DNA of 64,000 bases from Tubiluchus corallicola (Eukaryota > Priapulida > Priapulimorpha > Priapulimorphida > Tubiluchidae), in the NCBI GenBank assembly GCA_030141605.1, contig JAQGDQ010000116.1, positions 372,001 through 436,000 on the forward strand. Reading direction: 5' to 3'. The position numbers were made by a program, and so were the translations under genes. How positions within the stretch are numbered: the stretch's first letter is position 1; each line of letters opens with the position of its first letter. The notes under the pieces were generated by a model. It was not told where the DNA came from, did not search any database, and saw only the letters and a list, made by a program, of their open reading frames with translations. This document shows positions 1 to 24,939 of this stretch, piece by piece.

Positions 1-11793
<11,793 letters not shown>

Positions 11794-14700
11794 GCGTTGT
11801 AAATGCTAAATGCTATTTTTGCGAATATAGATATTGTATATGATATGCAAGCCTAATGCTAGTTTTTTAATATTAATTGAGTGTGCACTACCTGGGATAG
11901 CATAAAGGTTGTATCATTTGGTGTGTATGCTCCAAATATCCAAATAGTTATTACACTGCCTTTGAAAATGAAAAACATTGCAAATTGCACACCTAACACC
12001 TTATGTTGCTGTAAATGTATTAATTTTCAGAACAAACGGTCATGAAAAGTAGTGAGTTACTACTATTTACATGTAGTAAGGTATTTTGTACCTTTGTAAA
12101 AATGATTTAGTGCCTTTAACCAATTCTATGCACAATGTTGTTTCCAAAAATTTATTTGTCCCTTGGCAACCTTTATGCTATCTGCATTTATTTGCATAAC
12201 AGTTGTACACTAATTACTCTCAAATGCAACAAAAAGCCTGAAACACAAGTAAAAAAACTGTAAAGTACTCCTGAATATTGAAAGCATTTATTTATGCAAC
12301 TTGGTCAAGTTCTTCAGTTTCAAGAATTACCTAACTGTTTTTATATCAAGTTTTTAATAAGCTGGTAAAAACGGTTTATATTTGGAGAAAATTGAGGACT
12401 GTTTGAAAAAATTTTTGACTAACAAGTGTGGCCTAAAGCTGAAGCTTTGTGGTGCAGTTTTATTAATAGTAGTATTAAATTTAATATTATTATTTCTTAT
12501 AAGTACATGATACGAATTGGAGAGTATTTCAATTTTAAACTTAGGTACTTGGTAAACTCATGTTTGCACACATGGGAGACAAATAAGACATTTTTATTTT
12601 TTTGTTGTATGCAATTCTCCCTATTTTTGTATAAAGTGCAGTATGCATATTTTCATCACGCTTGATAACAGCTATAAAACTATGTGAATTGTATATAATA
12701 ATAAATATGTGTCTATAATTAATTATATACATTAAATATATAGTTTGAAATTTATTATAAAGGTGTTAATTTTGACATTTTTGTGGCTTGTTTTGCCATT
12801 TTTTATATTGCACAATAGGCTTGTTATTTTTTTTAACTTGTATTTCTTGTTCAATCCATTTTAATGTAAACTAGTGCACTGTGGTAAAAAGCTTCATGTT
12901 TTATTCAGCAAATACAAAGAAATTTCCAAGTATAGTATCTGTATATCTTTACCAAAAATGTGGTTTGTTCACTTGCAAATATAAATTATCATCAGATTTT
13001 CATTACCGTTTGAAGCAGCCAAGTCTGTAGTGTACAAACTGTTTGGGATTACAGTTACATATCAATGAATTTTCATATTTCGTACTGATAAAACAATACC
13101 GGTTGATGATGTTACACATCTACTGTGACCAAGTGAATTAATCTAAAGCACATTTATTTCGTTAATAACTGAAGAGTGTTGTTGTCACTAGCTCATGTCA
13201 TTGTCATGAAGACTTCTACAATTCACTTGTGCTTCACCAGTACTAGTGGCTCCAATTTGTGATTTCAGTGATTTTGTCTGTGTGTTATAATGTGGTTGAG
13301 AAACTTAGGTACAGCAAATTAATAGTTGATCAGTAAATAAACTTTTTGGAATTGCGGTCCATATGAAAAACTATTAGTTGGCAAGTTGGTGCACTTTCTT
13401 TTTAAAAACGTCAACGTTTTAGTTCTTAATTGCCTCTGTTGTTTATTGATGACTCCAGAAAAAGAAAATATGTGATATATAATCAGTTAATATCCCTGTC
13501 ATTTGTTGTGATATTAGATTTCTGAATCTGCAACACTATGATAGTGGAAACCATGTTTAAATGTCTTGGTTTAAATAACTTTATTCTTGAATTACAGTGC
13601 AGTAGAATTTTTCAGTTTGAATGTAAATATTTATAATGATGTGCAGTAAAATGAGAGAAAAACAAGTCTTTTGTTATTCACATTATTTAATATTTTTGAG
13701 ACAGCTTTTATGTTGAAATGTCAAGTTTGCCACACTTTCTCAAGCTTGTTAATAATCAAGGACTGTGTTGCATTATCACCGTAACTGTTCAGCGCTTATC
13801 ATCATAAAGTATCTTGTTATCAATTTAACCATTTAAAAGTTTAGTAATAATGGGGAATGTCAATTTTGCCATTGAACACTTAGCAAACTCACCCGCTAAG
13901 CCTTCAGCAGTATAATGTAAAAGTTCACTGGCATTACAGCTTGTATTTTGTATTTTTGCCTTTGCTGAACGAGACAAATTTAGTTATACAATGCGCACGT
14001 ATTCTAAACATTTTTATGAGGTGCTGTCTCTGGTCTACCGCTGAATTTAAGTAGCAGAAATTGTTCATTGTTAGCTCAAATTTTAACATGTACAACTGTA
14101 TAATATTTGTAGCAAAACAGTGTGAATGCTTTTGTTACATAAAATTGTGTGACTGATGAAACAAGCAAATAAAGTGCTAATTCAAAACGCTTTGCTTGTA
14201 GTACATACTCGTACTAGTAATACTTAGCTTTAGCGCAAACAGTCAAAATGATAAAAAAAAACTTGTAATTATTATGTGAAGTTTAAACATTCAGTACATT
14301 GACCAAATTTTCAGACTAAATTTAAATAGTACATTACAAACTGTCAATTTTGTTTACAATTAATGGAGATAAAACTGTACAACGGAACAACTACATAAAA
14401 TTCAACACAGTTAAGTAGCACTTATTGTTAACTCAATAAATCATAGAAAATATCAACTGAAATTATTTATAAAAATATATCAAACTTTTTTGCCAGATTT
14501 CTTCTGTGTACGAGCAAAATGGCAATTACAGTACTAACCAGGAAAGTAGTTTCAATATGTACCATCAAAACTGCTTTTTTCTCCCAGTGACACGCTAAAG
14601 CTTGCGACATCTGGAACTGCACTTGAGTTTGCCACTGCCACCACTAATGAAAAATACAACGTAGCAACATCCTCACGTGATTTTAGACTTGTAAAATATG

Positions 14701-16120
14701 GCAGTGTTTTGCAGTTGCAATAAGTCAACTGTCCAGATAAATTTATAAAATAATAAAGCACCAGTTTTTACGAAGAAAATTCTCCTGGCTTGCTTCAAAA
14801 TGGGCTCACCGAGAAAGGATGTGAACTGCACGGAACAACTAGTCTAAATTGCTGTACTAATGCCAAAGAAATTCTAAAAAGATATATGTAATACTGCGCT
14901 ACAAAATTAACTAAAATTTACAAAAGAACAATTACAATACAATAGAACTACAATTTAGTTCCTGCTAAAAGGAGACACTTGGATGAACTTCCTCTACAGA
15001 ATCAGAATGCCAATTACAAATCACACAAGAAACAATTAAATAAATTATTTACGTAACAAAACATTTTACAGTGCCGTACTTGCTCATTTGTGGCACTCTT
15101 CTTATTTGATATACAAGACTAGCAAGCATTTGGAGAAAGAAAAGAAAACAAATATCTTAATAGGCACAAAAAACATTATTTACAACTCATAACACTATTC
15201 TTAGTATATAAAATCAGCACACACTGGTAAGCAGTGAAAAGTAGTCACAACAACAGCATAATCTTCATTATCTAGAATTTTTGAAATGCAGCAATTGGTA
15301 ATTCCTATCAGACAGTGATTTGTGACTATAAAATAGTTCTTCTTTATGAGGTTTTAGCATATGAAAAAACAGAGGTGTAATAAAATACAACAAACACTGG
15401 ATAAAAAACAACAGCTATTATTACACACAAACATAATATATATATATATATTATATATGAGACAAATCGAAACATGTTCTATCGCTGAATGCATTGTACA
15501 AATGTGGGAAGCCTTTGTTCCTAAAATTTATACCAAATTAAATTGAATTCTATTCAATATCTTTAAGTCTAGACATGCGACAATCCGAGGTAAAAAGCAC
15601 GAGTTCGAAATTGCTTTCCATAATAAATTATACAGAATTTTTCTGAGTTGAGCGGTATTCTGAGTCAACAAAGTACCGAGTTATACAGACTACTGTATAG
15701 TATCCATAAAGCTAGATTTTTGAAAATCACAGTTTCCAGAGGTGACACCTCTCCAGTATTACACACTTAGACTTAACCACACAAAACAAACTTAAAAGGG
15801 GAAATCTGACTTGTTAGTCAGATTTCATTAACATGCCTGATTACCCAGGTGCATAAAATTACATACAGATTCATTATATTATATTCAGTGCAGCTGTAAG
15901 ATGCTCTTTAGCTTTTGCCGTCCATCAATAGTGTTACCCTCATGTGCACAAAATCCTGGATCATAAAATTTCACTTTTTAATAATGGACATGTATTTAGT
16001 GACATCTTCAACTCTTAAGCTCTTGTGTCACACTGAAAATTAACACACATTACATACAATCATATCACGTTTAAAGACTGTAAAATCACTGCACCTGAAA
16101 CACAAATTCGTTTTTTTTAA
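11794..16120. other. Non-coding interval between convergent gene 3' ends
   Basis: AT-rich sequence holding the 3' UTR of MARK (plus) and of the Fem-1-like gene (minus). Several AATAAA-type hexamers occur on the plus strand (for example near 12705, 13337 and 14169), but the sequence does not decide which are used. A short AT microsatellite lies at 15434-15459 and a perfect stem-loop at 15801-15826. No credible coding exon was found. Confidence 0.7.
15801..15826. other. Perfect 10-bp stem-loop in the putative 3' UTR of the Fem-1-like gene
   Basis: GAAATCTGAC, a 6-nt loop TTGTTA, then GTCAGATTTC. It lies about 300 nt beyond the stop codon of the minus-strand gene. It could be a 3' UTR regulatory hairpin. 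The loop-plus-stem shape is unlike a canonical histone or iron-response element. Confidence 0.6.
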
Positions 16121-19100
16121 TTACCAATGAAAATGAAGTGGAAATGGATCAAAAATATTCAAGTCATTGTCACTGTCTGAAGATACTGAACCACTGTCAT
16201 ACATATAGCCGTCATCACTGTCATAGTATTCCCTGTCAGCATTGTTCGTATATTTGTCATTTCTACCCATATGTTCTTCCACCAATTCAATTAAAGGACC
16301 AGAAAGAACGTTTCTATATGGAATTCGGTAACCTAATATTGCCCTAGCTGCTAAGCAACTCAAACTCATCTTCTCGCTGTTGCGAATGAAGCTTCTAGTT
16401 AATGGAGCATCAAGCGGACAAATATGATATGCCGTTTGACCTTGATAATTGCAGGCATCCACGTGTACAGAATGCTGAACAAGTACTTTACAAATGTCAT
16501 GACAACGAGCGTCTGTCACCGATGAAACTATGGGTCGAAGTCTGCGCATGAGTTGATGCAATACTGTATTGCCTTTCTTATCAATGGCACTCCCACTGCA
16601 TCCACATTTTAAAAGGTAGTGAACTAGTGGCAAAACATCTGGACTTAGAAGATCTTCAGGGATATCAATATGACGAGTCACAGCATAATGAAGAAGTGTT
16701 TCGCCATTTCCACTATCCCTGATATTCATATCCCCAAATGTACACATGATCTGATGAAACCGTCGATTATTATCTCCCAAACTTGTTACGAAGAATCTTA
16801 TGATATTGAACAATCGCATCATGTATGGTCCATTTATGCATATGGTGTTACCTTGTTTTGTTTTTGCAAGCAAACTGGTAATATCACTTAATAAAAACAA
16901 GGTCCCATAGTCCAATATACTACTAATTTCAGAACCAGAGAAAGTCACTTCTCCGCAAGCTACTAATGCTGCTTCTGTTTTCTCTTTGCAGGCATCTTGG
17001 GGTTCAAGCAGCATAGCAAGGTTAACAAAGATTCTCCATAAAATTACAACAAAGCGAAGTGCTTCTTCTGGTAGAGGACTATCTTTAATGTTACACATTC
17101 GAGAAATTATTTTTGGCAGCAATGGGTTTAGCTTTCCCAAAATCCTAGAAGCAACCAAAAATGCTTGTAATTTGATTTCAGACTTGCTTCCATTGGATCT
17201 GAGAGCTTTTAGTTGTTCTAGTGTTGAGAATTCGTTTACCTCAGTATGATGAATAAGTGGCTCAGTCATAGGTTTTGGGTGTTTTAGTATGGCCCCGTCA
17301 TTACTGTATCTCATTTTCATACCTTTTTCTAGGTGATCCAAGCAGCTTGCACGTTTATCATACAGTAAAGCACCTGTCAACTCAAATGCATGAATTAAGT
17401 CGATTTCATCATATATCCCTAATTTAAGAGATTCTTTATGTTGTGCCATCTCAAAAACTGTGGTTGTGTCATTTGCGAAAGCCGCACACATTATAGGAGT
17501 TCGATCAAACTCATCCCTTTTTTTCAGGAAAGTTTGCAGACGTGAGTGAACAACGTCAAGCATGTATCTAACACACTGGGGCCTTAAATGTTCACACGCA
17601 ACATGAAGAATCAGTTCAGAATCTTTAAGAATGTTACGAATAGGCTGGTCTTTCAAACCTGAATACTGCATAACATCTAGAGGTGCCTTTCCACTGTTGT
17701 TTAACAGAAAAGGATCAGCGCCATGTGCCAGCAGCAAACAAACTGCACTTAGACTGTTTTCATCCACTGTAGCATGTATATCAATATGCCAATCCAGTTC
17801 ACGTATACTACTGCTCGTAATGGTCTTGGATACAGCTTTATGCAAGCAGCTGTCACCAGTCTCACATTGTACACTAAAGCAATCAAGGGGGCTAACAAGT
17901 AATAGTTTCAACAGTTTAAAGAAGTTTTCATTACTGTGAATATAGCGAAAATAAGTTTCACCCAAAAAAACATGAAGAAGAGTTTCCTTCCTAAGTTTCC
18001 ACAATATGTTATTTAGCGTGCTCAGCAATTCAGACAAGTAGGCATACTTTTCATCTGTGTAAAGCAAATCATCTGTTGTTCCCAAATAAATAGCTTTTAG
18101 CACACAAAAAATAACCTTCAAAAAATCACCACTTGAATATTCATTAAATCCTTTTATATTTGAAATTACCTGTTCCACAAATGTCGTCTTATGCTCTAGA
18201 GTGACCAATTCAGGACATCGAGCAAACATGCTCACGCAGGAAACAGCAAACTCTTCACACGTTTTAGTAAGTTCACTTGCTTGAATGTTTTGTTCTGACA
18301 ATATTTTAAATCTGTAGTTCCACATTAGCAGAGCAGATGTAATATCAATTCCATAAATAGTAGCATCATTGCATAACACACGCAGTCTCTCAAGTAGCAA
18401 AGGATCATCAGCACGCATGATTCGAGCAAGCATACTCAGTAATTCTATCCTTATTTTTTCAAAATCTTTGATTTTCTTCAAGCTTTTTAGTTGTGCATTT
18501 GTACTACATTCCCTGTAGCTCTCAAACCCTGGCACAGAGCAAGATGACGGTTTAGGCACAACTAGCTTTCTCCCAGAAAAACGACTTTTCATGGCTCTTT
18601 CCAGATAAGGGAATGTTTCCTTTTTATCAGGCCTGCTCGATATTTTGGAAAGAGCAAGTAGCTCAAAGACAATCACTTCAGCTTCTTTATCACAGATACT
18701 TCGAGGTAACAAATAGTCCACAACTTCAGCATCACCTACAGACGCTGCACACATTAGTGGAGTTTTTCCAAATCTGTCCTTATGCTGAAGTATTTTCATG
18801 GTTTCTAGCTTATTAGTTGCAGAAAGTCTCTGCATAACTTGTTGGCTCTCTATTAGTGATACTTCTGCTGCTTTATCTCTAGCTTCAAGCATTAATTGCA
18901 ATATGTTAATGCCTTCGAACCTTGTTTTTTCACAAATAATATGAATTGGAGATTTTCCATCTAAATTTAACAAAGCCAGATTAGCATTTCTATTAACAAG
19001 TGCTTCTATGTACTCTTTGCATGAATTTAAACATGCTAAATGAAGAGGTGTGTCCCCAAGTGAGTTTTGCACATTAGGGTCAGCATGATGGGACAACAAT

Positions 19101-22100
19101 TCAACAACACCTTGATTTCCAATTCTATTATTCCTGTTTGAACATAAGACATGCAAAGGGCTGTTGTCGTGCATGTCCAGTGCATTCACATCCATGTTCG
19201 TTTTTTTTGCTGAAGTGAGCAAGGCATTAAGCACTTCACTCCAACCTCTTTGGCACACCAAGTGTAATGGCATTTGCCTGTTTTTGTTTGCTATATTTAC
19301 ATTTATCTTTGCATGACGTAATAGTTTCTGAACGATGCGTTTTCTTGACCCGCCACCTGGCTTGCAGATTTCATGCAATGGAGTCTCATTTGCAGAATTG
19401 CATACATTGACATCAGCATTATAATACAGCAGCCATGATACACACTGTACATGTCGAAATCTACAGGCAAGGTGAAGAGGAGTATCACCATTAATGTCAG
19501 TGACATTAGGTTTGGCTTTTTTGGCTAACAGAAGTTTTGTTAACGATGCATTGCCATCAATGCAAGTTTTGTGAAGAGCTGTTCTACATGTTCCTGCCTC
19601 AGTTACATTGATGTCGGCACCTGCTTTGAGAAAACATTTTACAATATCCAGAATTGATGATGAATTGGATTTCGAAATTGAAAGAAAAAGGCTGTTGCCT
19701 TTACAGTCAGTCACATTAATATTAACATCATGATTTATTAACGCCTGCACAACTGCAGAATGTTCATTATAACAGGCATATTCTAACGCAGTGTGTTTGT
19801 AAAAATTTGGCACCGTGAACTGGCCACCTGCAGACAATAAGACATCAGTTAAATTGGCATCCATTTCCACACCCTTATTCATACATAAAATATGACAGGT
19901 AGTGTTCCCATCATGATCTGCTTGCCTAAGATTAGCTCCATGCTTCAAGAGCAACTTTAAAAGTTCAATTTCACAGTGTTCAGCTGCAATGTGCAGAGCA
20001 GATCTGCCAAAACGGTTTTGAATACAAGGATCGGCTTGTTTTTGCAACAGAGCATTGCACATGGATAGCCTCTGAGCAGCCCCCATTGCATCACATTTTA
20101 TGCTGTTCTTACTTTCACAAGATAGGTGTAATGGCGTCTTGCCCTGGGCATCTTGAATGTTAGGGCAGGCATTGTAGTTTAACAGAACTTCAATTAAACC
20201 CGAGTATCTTCTAAAAACAGCAAGATGAAGAGCAGTCTGACCATCTGCTCTGGAATGATCAGGGCTAGCTCCATGCTGCAGAAGAGCACAGACTATATCA
20301 TACTGCTTCACCTGGTTATCAGCATCATCAAAGACATACTTGATTGCACTCATCAAAGGACTTGTACTTTCAATATCACAAATATTCGAATTAGCGCCAT
20401 TTGCTAATAGAAAACAGGCTATCTTTGCCTCAAGACGCTGGCATGCAATAAACAGGGCGGTTTCCCCCCTGCAAGTTGTGCTGTTAATGTCAGCACCATG
20501 TTTAAGAAGCAATGATAAAATTTCTAGAACAGTGGACAATTCTTGTTCTTGAAATGCTAGCGTGCACACCACATGCAAAGCTGTTGACCCAGTCTTATCT
20601 TCTTTAAAATTTACATCAGCTCCATGCTCTAGAAATAGCTTTACTAGTTTTGGAGATTTCTGTCTACATGCGAGCAACAAAGGAGTAGTAACTGAGAGAG
20701 CTTTGCTGAAGTCATACATAACAAAATTTGGATTAGCACCATGTTTAAGCAGTGCATTCACAATAGCAGAATCACATTTTGCAGTTTCGTTAAAATCAGC
20801 AACATAAACCCAAAGAGGAGTCTTACCAAACTGATCCTTAATATTTACATTGGCTCCTTTTTTCAACAGAAGCAAAACTAACTCAAGATTCCTTTTTTCA
20901 GCTGCCAAATGCAATGGAGCCCTTTGTTGATAGCCCCCCTTACTAGTCATGTTTGGATCAGCTCCTGCTGCCAGCAATATCGATGCTAGGTTTTTATTGC
21001 CTTTGCTACAAACAATATTTAATGCTGTATTACCAGTTTTACTGACAGAATTAACAGGAGCTCCATGCAATACCAGAAGTTTTACGAGGTCCTCAGACTG
21101 GCAAGTGCATGCTTCATGAAGTGCAGTACCAGTTGAATAGGCACCATACTCTAACAGCAATGATGCTATCTTGAAAGAAGCTTTCTCGCATGCGATCTGT
21201 AAGTAGGACTTGCACGAATTTACACCAGTATGAGTTTCTTCCAAGAACAAATTTGGGTCACATCCCTTTCTTAGTAGAATTTCTACAGCTGTAACATTCT
21301 GTGACTCGCAAGCACTAGTTAAAGGAGTTCCAATATTTGCTTGTGACTCTTCATAAATATGTGCCCCATTCTCAAGTAAAGTATAAATCACATCTTGTGA
21401 AGCTACAGCACATGCTACATATAGTGGAGATTTCCCATCTGTATCTAGCAAATTGGAATCAGCTCCTAACTCCAGCAACGTTTTGACAAGCTTTAAGTCA
21501 TTTTTCGTACATGCAACATGAAGAGGTACTTTGTTTGCGTTGTTGTATTTACCTTTAAAAGTAAATAAGAAATTAACTTTTAGTAAAATCTGCATTTAGA
21601 AAATACTAGTAGTAGCACAATCTAAACTTCCAGTGCATTCTTATTCTTCATAGTTATTGATAAAAACAAGGTAAGCTGGGTCAATGCCACTCATCAGCAA
21701 AAGTAGCAGAATGAAAATTAGTAAGTAAATCTGGTATTATGGCGAGAATATTTGCAAAATATTATCATTAAAAATGGCTTTTCTATGCAATATTAAAGGG
21801 TTTTCGACATATAGGCCTGTTCCAAATATGGAATGTGAACTTTGTTTAAGTTTGACACAAAGTGATACGACTAAATCGACACTTTAGTATTTATCGCTGT
21901 AAATCAAGAAGTGAAATCATTACTGGGTACAACATAGACTGTAAACCTAATGGTGCGTTCAGATACAGACTTCTCTCAAAACTTGTTGCGCAACTTCCTC
22001 TCTTAGAGTAATGTTGCATGTGTGAACAGCTTGGCAACTTCTCTCGTAACTTGAACAGTTGCGAAACCGTTCACACATGCAACAAGTTGTGAAAGAAGTT

Positions 22101-23253
22101 GCCAAGCATACAAAAAGTCACATATATGCTCCCTAATTGTTACATTACACAGAAGTAAGTTCTCTGTCGCTAAAAAGTTGCACACTTCCATTGATTAAGT
22201 GACCGGTGAGATCTATTAATGTTACATTAGCAGCAGTCATGTTATGGTAATTTTTTCCACATTAAAATCTTATACTCCAATGCTATATAATGGAGACATG
22301 TGATAACTCTACCTTTAGCATTCAAATTAACATATGCAGTGGAACTTTCTACTTACTCTAGACAACCTTTCTGTTTTTTTCCAGTTCATAATTCATTCTT
22401 GAGATACTACTCATACAATTATACAGGTAAAATGTCATCAGTTATGCTATCATGACCTCAGCTTTTAATATATCAGCCCCTGAAACTCTTTCATGTATAT
22501 GCTAAGGACGACCCTTTGGCCCAATTTAACTATATTTTGGCACTTTGTTTTCCAAATATGCTGCAGACATGTTGACAAAATGTTTGAAGTGACCTCTTGA
22601 TTTCTTCTAACCGCAAAACACAACATTATCATATCACTCTAACATATATCACCGGTTGTCAACATGTTTCCAGCACATCTGGAAAATAAAGTAATAAAAT
22701 AGAAACAAATTAGGTAGATGGATTGTTCTTGACATATATTTGAGCGTTGCAATTCGTGCATGTTCATAATATGAAAAAGCTTCCTGCCAAAATAGGTTTA
22801 TTCATTTGTGTAGTATGCTGTAGACATGGCAAAAATTAAATTTTATGCAGAAGTCACCACTGTGAGCTTGGTTTTTAAACTTCAGTCCTATAGACTGAGT
22901 GTTTCAAGCATATGTCACAGACAACCGTTCAGTTAAATTTACTCAAATTTCATTAATTAACTTTCCAGGTATGGGACAGGCCTTTCAAACTATTTAGACA
23001 ACTAACGTATGGCAAAATCATAAAAAAAACAATACAGATATTTCAACTCTTCGCAAAATCTAATCACCAATTATACTGCTGACCGATACAACAAATTAAC
23101 AAGCTAAAGGAATAAAAGTATTTGCCAGTATACTTAAAAGGTCTAGCATAACAACTTACCAAAACTATTAGGATCACAACCACTTTGAACCATTCTTCGT
23201 ACGTCCGCAATAAGACTTTTTTCACACGCCTCAATCAAAACATTAACATCCAT
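16121..23253 (-). CDS. Giant Fem-1-like ankyrin protein (putative CUL2 substrate receptor)
   Basis: Two coding exons: 23253-23160 (31 codons plus one base, starting MDVNVLIEACEKSL) and about 21553-16121, joined through a GTAAGT donor and an AAAG acceptor in matching phase, giving about 1841 aa. Residues about 30-950 are a long ankyrin array of more than 20 repeats (GKTPLHLSCES, NTALNIVCSKGN, GDTPLHLACRFR). Next comes a helical block (VIVFELLALSKI, YLERAMKSRF), an ankyrin pair (about 1265-1390), a second such block (IHAFELTGALLYDK, LEKGMKMRYSND, FLVASRILG), and two more ankyrins. Then SLSCLAARAILGYRIPY at about 1765 resembles the VHL/BC box at the end of FEM1 proteins. The tail is acidic (Asp/Ser-rich). 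FEM1 proteins bind C-terminal degrons and hand substrates to CUL2; that role here is inference. Unlike FEM1 (about 620-670 aa), this protein is about three times longer, with a doubled core. Nearly the whole protein sits in one exon. Exon 2's 5' edge may be off by one base. Confidence 0.85.
21554..23159 (-). other. Intron of the Fem-1-like gene with palindromic repeat
   Basis: No coding sequence recognised. It contains the compound inverted repeat at about 22012-22109; the remainder is AT-rich. Confidence 0.75.
22012..22109. repeat. Interleaved inverted repeats (likely MITE remnant)
   Basis: Two inverted pairs are arranged A-B-A'-B'. GTTGCATGTGTGAAC (about 22012) pairs with GTTCACACATGCAAC (about 22069), and GCTTGGCAACTTC (about 22028) pairs with GAAGTTGCCAAGC (about 22097). 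The flank at 21953-21990 has further related GTTGCGCAACTT-type sequence, suggesting a larger element. It lies in the Fem-1-like intron. Confidence 0.6.
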
Positions 23254-24582
23254 TTTGTTTCTCTTTCTGCAACAAGAATTGAAGTAAGAAAGCACTTGAC
23301 AACATTAAGCATATTTTCTGAAAAAATACACGTAATTTACAGTAGGAACAACTGTTTGCTTTTCAATGAAGACAAAAGGTTTGCAAACCTATAGTAAGAA
23401 TATCTGAAGCATAACATCAGCAAAATTTCATTGTAAGTTGCAAATAGTGCTACCTATCTGTCAAACTTGATTTCACTAAACTTGAGTTCCTTCATTTTTT
23501 GCGACAGTGAGGATGGATGTAATGGAAGATGAGGCAAATAGCAAAAATATCGCTGGGAAAAAAGAAACAGTTCGTTGTTAGATATTTTTATCCAAAGACT
23601 GCAATGAAACTTTGCAACGAAAACACCAAAACATTCTCACAATGACAGAAAGTTGCATTAATTGCAAAAAAAAAACAATAATATTGTTTTGCAATTTAAT
23701 ATTGTATCAATGTACTAACTGATATTTTCACTCAGCAAAATTTTTTACCTTTTGATTGTGAACCCAAGCGAGTTCCAAATGACAAATGGCTGCTTGCTCA
23801 TACATATGACCATATTCTCACGGTCAAAATTCATCTTTAGTAGATGTACAAGTAGCAGGTGAAATTTAACAGAGTTTGCTAATTGTCAAAACTTAAATCC
23901 TAGAGTAACTAAAACTAGAGCCAAAAGATTTACAAGACTATCATACATAAATTTCACAATACAATTCAACATAAATTTGTAATTTATACAGTTAGCTGCT
24001 GTGACACTAAAAGGTTTGTCTATGAGTAAGAATTACTAACGAAAAAGTCTGAAACTCTGAAGTCAAGTCACACTGCTTGGACTGAATATATAGTAACTGA
24101 TTACATGAAACTAACTAAGTCCTAAGTCGTATTTATAAATACATAATGCAGGTTATTTCAAAATGAGTAAACATAAATTTTATTCTGTTCCCAGATATTT
24201 ATTAATACGGAAGTAATTTTCACATAACCATGAACCAGAAATGAATGAAACAAACAAAAAAAAAACTATATCTAAAAATGCTCAAAAGAACATGCCTTTC
24301 TAACCAACAAATTATGTGTGCTGTCCTTAAAATTCAATGTATAAATTAATTTGGAAACAACAAAAACATCTGTTAACTTAATCCATAAGCAAACAGTGCA
24401 GTGCTTATTGTTAAACATTTACATCAACATTACTGAATAATTAGTGATTGCATTACTAATTAATTATTTTAAGAATTTAATATTTACTAAATTTACAAAC
24501 AACCACCTATTATTTAAAACAGTATTTGTGCTGTACCATCATTGGCATTAGTATAACACAAACTATTTGCACTATTTACAAT
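23254..24582. other. Spacer between PTRHD1 and the Fem-1-like gene
   Basis: AT-rich, no coding sequence recognised. It must hold the PTRHD1 3' UTR and the Fem-1-like 5' UTR and promoter, since both genes run leftward. A minus-strand AG just upstream of the Fem-1-like ATG (in GTTGCAG, about 23277) could be the acceptor of a 5' UTR intron. Confidence 0.55.
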
Positions 24583-24939
24583 TTATTTAAAGATTTTGAA
24601 CTTTTTAAAATATTTCTGAACTTGATCTTTTTTGTACGGTTTAGTAGCAAGACAAGTGGCAACATCTTCGGGTTGTTCTATCCACAACTTGTGATCAATG
24701 TTACCCGTCGTCAAAGAGTCAGCCAAAGCAAGTAATTCATCTACAGTTGCAACTTCCAGAACAACTTTGTGCATCCTATCTAGATCAGCCATGTATTCAA
24801 CTGTATTGGGATCGTTTTGAAAGATGTGAAGTGCAGCAGCGGTAGCGTGACATGCTTGTGTAATAACAGCCCCAACTGGCCACTTGAGAGTAGTTAACAA
24901 GTCTTTACGCACAGCCACGTACTGCACAAGAAATGACAT
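24583..24939 (-). CDS. PTRHD1: PTRHD1-like peptidyl-tRNA hydrolase domain protein
   Basis: A 118-aa intronless reading frame starting MSFLVQYVAVRKDL and ending YFKKFKIFK. The PTH2-fold hallmarks are WPVGAVITQACHATAAAL (N-terminal helix), KVVLEVATVDELLALAD, IDHKLWIEQPEDVATCLA and PYKKDQVQ. These match PTRHD1 rather than canonical PTRH2, because the substrate segment reads LWIEQPE. The human protein is about 140 aa, the difference being a short N-terminal extension, so this ATG is natural. Peptidyl-tRNA hydrolase activity is predicted by family only, and PTRHD1 is considered atypical in that role. The gene is on the same strand as the Fem-1-like gene, about 1.3 kb away. Confidence 0.92.
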   Translation of the reverse strand: MSFLVQYVAVRKDLLTTLKWPVGAVITQACHATAAALHIFQNDPNTVEYMADLDRMHKVVLEVATVDELLALADSLTTGNIDHKLWIEQPEDVATCLATKPYKKDQVQKYFKKFKIFK

